Shown here: one piece after another, positions 58,389 through 64,000 of the stretch
Layout of the letters: every line of letters begins with the position of its first letter
How positions within the stretch are numbered: position 1 is the first letter of the stretch
Assembly: GCA_946902985.2 (NCBI GenBank)
Contig: OX336388.2
Span: 229,702,467 to 229,766,466 of the forward strand
DNA: 64,000 nucleotides
Reading direction: 5' to 3'
Origin: Meconema thalassinum
Lineage: Eukaryota; Arthropoda; Insecta; Orthoptera; Tettigoniidae
Translations under genes and position numbers: made by a program
Notes under the pieces: generated by a model
Databases searched by the model: none
The model's input: the letters and a program-made list of their open reading frames with translations, nothing else
What the model was told of the DNA's origin: nothing

Positions 58389-59129
58389 CCCCCCAGGGGC
58401 TCACATCTTGTGGGACGTGGGTTGGCGACCACGGGACCCAGCTGAGTCCGGCATTGCTTCCACTTACTTGAGCCGGGCTCCTCTCCGTCTTCTTTCCTGT
58501 CGACCTAACTTGGTCAACTCTTGTTCTCTTCCAACCCCGACGGTATTAGGGTATCCGAAGCCTAGGGAGTCTCTTCCTTTCCCGCCTTGATTGGCCCTTG
58601 TCTCATTTTTTCTGATACCCTCCTTCCGCGAGGGGTCAGCCTTCTTATTCTTTTCCTGTTATCCCCTGCCTTCTGCTCAAGGCCCCCAAGGAGGCAGGGT
58701 GTATGTAGCCCCACCACTTCTGGTGCACCCTAGATATTGCTACACCCTCAAGGGCTCACGGCTGGTGAGTTCGGGAGTTGGCGACCCCGAGGGATTCCTG
58801 AGCTGGGTCCAGTTTTCCCCCTTTTATCCATTACCTCTGGGGCGGACCCTCTCCTCTTTCACTTTCCTATCTGCCTTTCATGGCTCTCTTTCCCTCCAAG
58901 TCCCTCAATCCGCCTACTTCGAGGGTTGAGGGCATTTCTTTTCCTCCTGTCATTTATTTGCCTTATTTTCCTTTTGTTTTCCATTTCTTCTTCTAGTATA
59001 CAAGTTAGTAGTTAGTTTTAGTTATAGTTTGCATTTCATTTTCATCTTTACGATCACTCAAACCATTAGGGGCCGATAACCTAGATGTTAGGCCCCTTAA
59101 AACTACAATTATCATCATCATCATCAACA
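58389..59129 (+). mobile_element. Family R retroposon, full copy
   Basis: It is 741 bp, bounded by a perfect 12-bp target duplication, ACTTCTTTGACT, at 58377-58388 and 59130-59141. It starts CCCCCCAGGGGCTCAC. Its 3' end is a hairpin with GGGGCC and GGCCCC arms, then TTAAAACTACAATTATC and TCA repeats. No known protein motif is seen in its short frames, so it is taken as a non-autonomous retroposon mobilised by a LINE with the same 3' end. Confidence 0.85.
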
Positions 59130-59467
59130 ACTTCTTTGACTGCGTGTATTCTCAATATCTCATAGTTTACGTCTTCCCGAACGCTGTAAATCTGTTGTGT
59201 TTTCTTCTTCTCCAGTGTGCAACACGATTAATAACGACACCTTCTCCTTCCACTAAACATATTCTTCAAGCCACGGCAGCAGCTTTGCAATCTTATTTCC
59301 AGTAGTTCTTTAAAAGGACCTTAACTTCCAACATTGTAGGTTCCCTATGTGATGATGTATCAACACCTGACGACTGATACATTCTGAAATATACTCAATT
59401 GTAGTCATAGTAGCATTGGCGAACCAATTAAACCCAAACCGAACTTCAAAAGCGACATACTGATAAA

Positions 59468-60310
59468 TAGGGCTCGGATTTTTAGGTGTTAAGACTCGGG
59501 AATATATTTATTTTTTATGTATTAAAATACCTGAAATATGTGACAAAAAAGTAAAAATATTTAATTATAAATTAGTTTATTAATGTGAATATAAACAATA
59601 AGCAGCACTCACGAATGCAATTTATTCTATGTCTCACTGACTGCTGAAGCATTACAATACACAACGAGATACATCTTCAGGTTGTCCATCACAAATGACC
59701 GACAATTATCCCCAATCACTTCACTGAAGGCGCGAAACTGCGGCAATATGTTTCTTGCTCTGTAGGTGTTGGTTTAATTGAGATCGCTGTTCTGCCTTGA
59801 TTGCTTTCCCACATGGTTCGCAGAACAGAACGCCTCCATCAGAAGTAAAATTATCTTTAAATTCTGCAACAGACGATAACTTTTAGTTGTTTTTACTTTA
59901 GGCATCGTAGAACTTCACAGTGCCAGAAATGAACTGCATGTGAGTGACACTGGTTCCAGGTAGCTGGGGGAGGGGGAGGTCTGGCACGTGGTGCAATATG
60001 GCGATGGACAAGGAAATCCCCAGCTTCCACAGTGAGTGGCACGGGGTGACAAGTTAAGAATAACACAGTTGCAAGCTAACATACGCTCTGCATGAAGATT
60101 AGATAGCTCACAGGTTCTTCCCCGTTGAAGTAACATAGAACAAAAATGCAATAAACTGAAAGATCTAGCATGTTCATTTTAAAAAATGTAAATATTATGT
60201 CTTTTTATGTGCTAATAAGTGAAAAGCAGGAATTTATGTATTTATAGAAAAAATTCTTAAAATATGTATTTACATTTAAAATATTTATTTACCTAAAAAT
60301 CCCAGCCCTA
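59468..60310 (-). mobile_element. hAT-type element with zinc-finger relic
   Basis: Inverted ends TAGGGCTCGGATTTTTAGG and, on the other strand, TAGGGCTGGGATTTTTAGG. Flanks CTGATAAA and CTGATGAG are an 8-bp duplication with two changes. It contains the finger relic below and no catalytic domain. Confidence 0.7.
59721..59905 (-). pseudogene. N-terminal zinc finger of a hAT-like transposase
   Basis: After ATG (MPKVKT) a one-base shift leads into KLSSVAEFKDNFTSDGG and then VLFCEPCGKAIKAEQ with SQLNQHLQSKKHIAAV, followed by a stop. The CxxC...HxxxxxH arrangement is the BED/C2H2-type finger that begins many hAT transposases and their domesticated relatives. About 60 codons survive. It likely bound the element's own ends. 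Confidence 0.6.
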
Positions 60311-60470
60311 CTGATGAGACATCGTAATACGAGTATATCAGGGTATTTTTTCACACAGTCCAGTCATTAGAATTATTTTGTGTGAAAATAAAAAGGCAAC
60401 ACTGTAAAATGGCTTCAAATTTTTGTGTCCAACACTGTCTAGATTCTAATCCCCTAACATCAATGTATTA
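60311..60470. other. No gene; short match to 54078-54105
   Basis: AAGGCAACACTGTAAAATGG near 60390 resembles AAGGCAACACTGAAAAATGG near 54078, possibly the terminus of one DNA transposon family. Confidence 0.4.
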
Positions 60471-60851
60471 TTGCTTTCCATGGTGGGTGAGTGGTTATCG
60501 TGTCGGGCTACCAACCCCAAGCTTGCAGGTTCGCTCCTGGCCGTGGTAAGTGATTTTTGAAAGGCGACAAAAATTACGACACGCATGTCATACGTTGTTG
60601 GCATGTTAAAGAACCCATTTGAATTCTCTAGGCCATGTTAATAATGGCAAAATTAATCTCGGGATTTATCCGCCAACACAGAAAGTTCCCCCATTCTTTA
60701 CTAGAAAGCGCTATAGTGACAAGGAGCTTAGATATCTAACCTCCTTGCCTTTCATAGCGCTCCAAGGAGCAACAAAATTTTACATGCAAGCTGCCCTCTG
60801 GGTGCCAAATAACAACGCTTGCACCCGGCACCGAGGCCATACGATATTATT
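60471..60851 (+). mobile_element. SINE3 copy, tRNA-derived
   Basis: A head CCATGGTGGGTGAGTGG with B box AGGTTCGCTCCTGG, a body matching the other SINE3 copies, and a short ATT tail. Flanking ATGTATT at 60463 and 60852 may be the target duplication. Confidence 0.85.
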
Positions 60852-60904
60852 ATGTATTTAATCGATTAGCCCGTAATAGAGCACGTTAAATCAATACATC
60901 AAGT

Positions 60905-61330
60905 TTGCTATATGATTTCTTCTTGGTCACCCAAAATTGCTTCATTCTTTCAGATTGTTGTTGCCGGAGCTTATCAATGTTGTGTGGCTGTTTCCTGCTC
61001 TCTCTAGTTCCTACTTGAAGTGTGACTGTTTTATTTTGTTCCGAAAGAGTTGTCTATTAGGCGAGTCTTCAATTTGTATATTGGCCTCTTTAAGATCATT
61101 CAAGGTCTGTTGAAACCAAGCTGGCTGTATCTTAAGTTTCATAATTTTATTGAAAATTTTCTTTGTCAATCTATCATCGTTCATTCTTTGTAAATGTCCA
61201 AAAAATGTCTTATTTATCTGTCATATTCTGAATATCCAACTCCTGTATTTTGCAATATATTTTTGTTGTTTTTTCTGTCTTTCTCTGGTCGTACATCTCG
61301 CAGCCAATATGATTGTGAGAAGAGGAGAAT
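60905..61330 (-). pseudogene. LINE C-terminal fragment
   Basis: Minus strand: RKDRKNNKNILQNTGVG, then, after a shift near 61200, RMNDDRLTKKIFNKIMKL, LNDLKEANIQIEDSPNRQLF and RNKIKQSHFK before a stop. The order and motifs follow the C terminus of the LINE at 8773. Confidence 0.68.
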
Positions 61331-61973
61331 GGATGAAACGAGACGTAAAGTAGACGCAAGCAAGAGAATGGAAAGTGACAAGGATAGAGGCTAGTAGAAC
61401 TAAAAGAGGGAGAAAGGAATATTAGACGGATTTTGACATATGTAATAACTGGCAACGTTGCCAACTCAGATCTATCTCCAACAACATATACACACACAAC
61501 CCCTTGCCTCCATCACCACCCTGGTTTTTTTTCCTACCCTTATTTCGATTTTTCTTCTTTTTTTAACCATTCCTCTTTCTCTCTCTTTTCTATATTCATC
61601 TACTTCGTTCTCTTGCTCAGTAATAACCCTCCTTTTCTATCTTACGCATTTCACAATATCAGACATGTTCCGGCGGGGCGCTCGTGTTATGTGAGTATGA
61701 GATGGGGTGGGGTGGGATATCGCCGTAGGGGTGGTGGAGAAGAGGGATATTTTGCATACCATGTCAAACCAACATATGATTTGTGGTCCGCATGTCAGCT
61801 TCTATAGGACGGCACATTCTCAAACATCTTCCGTTTCACTTGCACATTCATCCTCCATAACACCCCAACCCCTCCTTATATACCATCTATAACCTAACAG
61901 ACAGGATAAAAATCAAAATTGTCCGATGAAATATATGTAGGCTTATATGAAAGCCATCTACTGGAGCTGTTGT
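61331..61973. other. No gene seen
   Basis: Unassigned; 61500-61640 is a pyrimidine-rich tract. Short frames show no recognisable motif. Confidence 0.4.
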
Positions 61974-62171
61974 TTGAGTCTTCAGTCTTTCGACTGGTTT
62001 GATGCAGCGCTCCACGCCTCCCTGTCCTGAACTAATCGTCTTATCTCTACATAGCAACCACACCTAGGCTGTCTATTTAATATATTCTAACCTTGGTCTA
62101 CCCCTACAGTTCTTGTCTTCTACCCTTCCTTCCATAACTAAGCTTGCTATTCCTGGGTGTCTTAGTATTTG
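61974..62171 (-). pseudogene. LINE family E 3' end
   Basis: Minus strand HPGIASLVMEGRVEDKNCRG followed by RPRLEYIK and the family tail. It joins abruptly to family R at about 62172, so a family R insertion or a shared breakpoint cut it. Confidence 0.72.
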
Positions 62172-62910
62172 TCCTCCCCCCAGGGGCTCACATCTAGTGG
62201 GGCGTGGGTTGGCGACCACGGGACCCCAGCTGTGTCCGGCATTGCTTGAAATTACTTGTGCCGGGCTCCTCTCCGTCTTCTTTCCTGTCGACCTCACTTG
62301 ATTAACTCTTGTTCCCTTCTGACCACAATGGTATTAGGGTATCCGAGGCCTAGGGAGTCTCTTCCTTTCCCACCTTAATTGGTCCTTGTCTCATCTTTTC
62401 TGATACCTTCCCTCAGCGAGGGGTCTGCCTTCTTTTCCTTTTCATGATATCTCCTGCCTTCTGCTCAACGCCCTCAAGGAGGAAGGGTGTATGTAGCCCC
62501 ACCACTTCTGGTGCACCCTGGATATTGCTACACCCTCAGGAGCTCTCGGCTGGTGAGTTCGGGAGTTGGCGACCCCAATGGATTCCTGAGCTGGGTCCTG
62601 TTTCCCCCTTTTGTTCCTTACATGTGGGGTGGACCCTCACCTCTTTCAATTTCCTATCTGCCTTTCATGGCTCTCCTTCCTTCCAAGTCCCTCAATCCGC
62701 ATTCTTCGAGGGTTGAGGGCATTTCTTTTCCTCCTGTCCTTTATTTGCCTTATTCTCCTTTTGTTTTCCATTTCTTCTTCTAGTATATACGATAGTAGTT
62801 AGTTTTAGTTATAAGTTTAAATTTTCATTTTCATCTTCACGATCACCCAACCATTAGGGGCCGTTAACCTAGATGTTAGGCCCCTTAAAACAACAATTAT
62901 CATCATCATG
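62172..62910 (+). mobile_element. Family R retroposon, copy C
   Basis: Nearly the same length and sequence as 58389-59129, from CCCCCCAGGGGCTCAC to the GGGGCC/GGCCCC hairpin and TCATCATCA tail. Target duplication not resolved. Confidence 0.82.
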
Positions 62911-63229
62911 TCTCTTTGGAGGTCCAGGTTTGATTCCCGGCTTTGCGAAGGAATTTAATTCTGGTTCTCGTGAAGAAAAAATGAGAACAATGGTAGGGGG
63001 TGTTGATTCTTACCTCAGCCACCATCCTAGCAGGACTTCCTCGTGGTGTAGTGACTAGCATTCTTGGCTGTCTCTTAGGAGATTCTGGCCTGAGGGTTGG
63101 AACTGGGTATTCATGGCCTCGTAAGACAGAACTGAGAAGATTGGGGTTCACTTCGAACCTCAGTCATCCTAGCAGTGGTGTCCGTGGTTTCCCACTTCTA
63201 CTCCAGACATATAAAAGGATGGTCCCTTA
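62911..63229 (+). repeat. tRNA-like repeat (family 5-like)
   Basis: It includes GGTTTGATTCCCGGC (B-box-like) at 62926 and TCCTCGTGGTGTAGTGACTAG (A-box-like) near 63040. The order suggests two overlapping copies. GTGGTTTCCCACTTC near 63185 is like family N. Confidence 0.5.
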
Positions 63230-63332
63230 CTTAAGACACGGCAAAAATGTGGAAGAATTGCTGTGTTTTTTTTATTCACCGGCCATGAAAGCCAATATAC
63301 CATCTTTTTGGAAGCCTTCATAGGGAGGTTCC
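63230..63332 (-). repeat. Family F end fragment
   Basis: AAGACACGGCAAAAATGTGG, AGAATTGCTGTG, CCGGCCATGAAAGCC and GGAAGCCTTCATAGGGAGG match 1498-1560 and 2055-2105 in order and inverse orientation. Confidence 0.65.
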
Positions 63333-64000
63333 CTGTAATAGTATCATATTCATTTATGTAGATGATCTAGCTTCGGTCACTCAACATCAAAGTCTTGAAG
63401 CTGGGGAAGCGGTACTTTCTGCTGATTTAACGACAATGCATGAATACTTTAAAAAGTGGAGATTAACACCAAACCCAACGCAGACTGAAGTTAGCTGCGT
63501 TCATCTTAACAATAGAATGGCTGATGCAAATTTAAATGTCAACTAAAATAGCCAGGCTCTTCATCATTAAGTTTTTCCGAAATATTTGGGCGTGACTCTG
63601 GATAGAACTCTATCATACAGAAGTCATATAGAAAACACCGCAGCAAAGCTGAGATCGCGAAATAACATCATACAGAAGTTGTGCGAAACCTCATGGGGTG
63701 CAACGGCTACAAAAATACGATGTTCTTCCTTAGGACTCGTCTACTCTGCTGCTGAATACTGTGCCCCAGTATGGCTAAACAGCCCACATGTGGGTAAAAA
63801 CGATGCCCAGCTAAATGTGGCAATGAGAAGAATAACAGGGTGCATAAAGTCTACTCCTCTTCACTGGCTACCGCCTCTAAGTCACATAGTGCCACCAAAT
63901 CTGCGGAGACAGAACGCCCTCCTGAAGGAATATATATTCAATCCTCAGCTTCCAATCCACATTGATGTACCTGTTCTTAGAAAAAGCCGATTAAAATCCA
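63333..64000 (+). pseudogene. Jockey/CR1-group LINE polymerase fragment, runs off window
   Basis: It begins mid-polymerase at IFIYVDDLASV (catalytic YxDD), then EYFKKWRLTPNPTQTEVS, a stop (63544), FPKYLGVTLDRTLSYRSHI, LGLVYSAAEYCAPVWLNS, MRRITGCIKSTPLHWLPPL and LRRQNALLKEY. This differs from both LINE families above. At least one stop and one shift are present. It continues beyond 64000. Confidence 0.8.

Larger units (their letters stand above)
56751..59459 (-). mobile_element. Second mariner type, holding two later insertions
   Basis: The left terminus is AGGGGATGTCTCAAAAGTAAT; the right terminus near 59440-59459 (CTTCAAAAGCGACAT) is weak. Minus-strand transposase pieces are RRMLAELGASKDSKHRQ (58370-58320), KEFVPNGRAVNADLYSQQL (58060-58005), IERIHEILRQRYP and PAYIPDLPPADYHLVRSMAH near the end. 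Stops and shifts abound. The pieces are colinear once the insertions at 57184-57999 and 58389-59129 are removed. Confidence 0.75.

Noticed and set aside
62444..62802. Open frames of 60-98 codons in family R copies
   Set aside because: Frames overlap in different phases, differ between copies and show no domain, so they look incidental to a non-coding retroposon.

Overview
This window looks like non-coding chromosomal DNA from a large, repeat-choked arthropod genome, most probably an insect. I see no intact host protein-coding gene, no rRNA and no free-standing tRNA gene. The evidence for an insect is the mixture of mariner, hAT and Tc1-like DNA transposons, several apurinic-endonuclease LINEs with 3' tails such as GAA or GAT repeats, and at least five families of tRNA-derived SINEs. 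A large-genome orthopteroid insect is my guess from the style of the repeats; no host gene confirms it.

Layout. 1-4.7 kb: a 292-bp-monomer element (family alpha) twice, tRNA-like SINE1 twice, an inverted-repeat element carrying a 45-codon zinc-finger reading frame, and a LINE split by an alpha insertion. 5.3-8.0 kb: a mariner deletion derivative and three minus-strand LINE ends. 8.5-12 kb: the best-preserved gene-like object, a nearly complete LINE with two stops and one frameshift. 12.3-24.3 kb: beta and gamma elements (relatives of alpha), SINEs, LINE tails and a 3'-hairpin retroposon (family R). 24.7-26.7 kb: a hAT-type element with a LINE inside it. 26.7-36.2 kb: nested SINEs, a 35-bp minisatellite, a possible unique island, another alpha, a 164-bp satellite and a 64-bp repeat. 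36.2-41.8 kb: a foldback element whose right arm is split by a 4.7-kb element made largely of 480-655-bp tandem units. 42-46 kb: SINE1, a small foldback MITE, a 78-bp satellite and a 44-bp repeat. 46.3-49.8 kb: two LINEs, one holding both a gamma element and a palindromic mariner. 49.8-56.7 kb: a hairpin, a 6-bp repeat tract, a LINE, SINEs, a mariner relic, a long-TIR Tc1-like relic and a gamma element. 56.75-60.3 kb: a stack in which one mariner contains another mariner and a family R retroposon and abuts a hAT relic. 60.4-64 kb: SINE3, LINE pieces, family R and a different LINE running off the end.

The most interesting signals are: (i) alpha, beta and gamma, which differ in sequence but share a 292-bp internal period, a 5' hairpin and a 3' stem-loop repeating the 5' subterminal sequence, like Helentron-type non-autonomous elements; (ii) the palindromic mariner with two 5' ends; (iii) the foldback with an insertion in its arm; (iv) the zinc-finger frame inside inverted repeats. 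Reading frames and target duplications of broken host elements give exact insertion points and a relative order of events.
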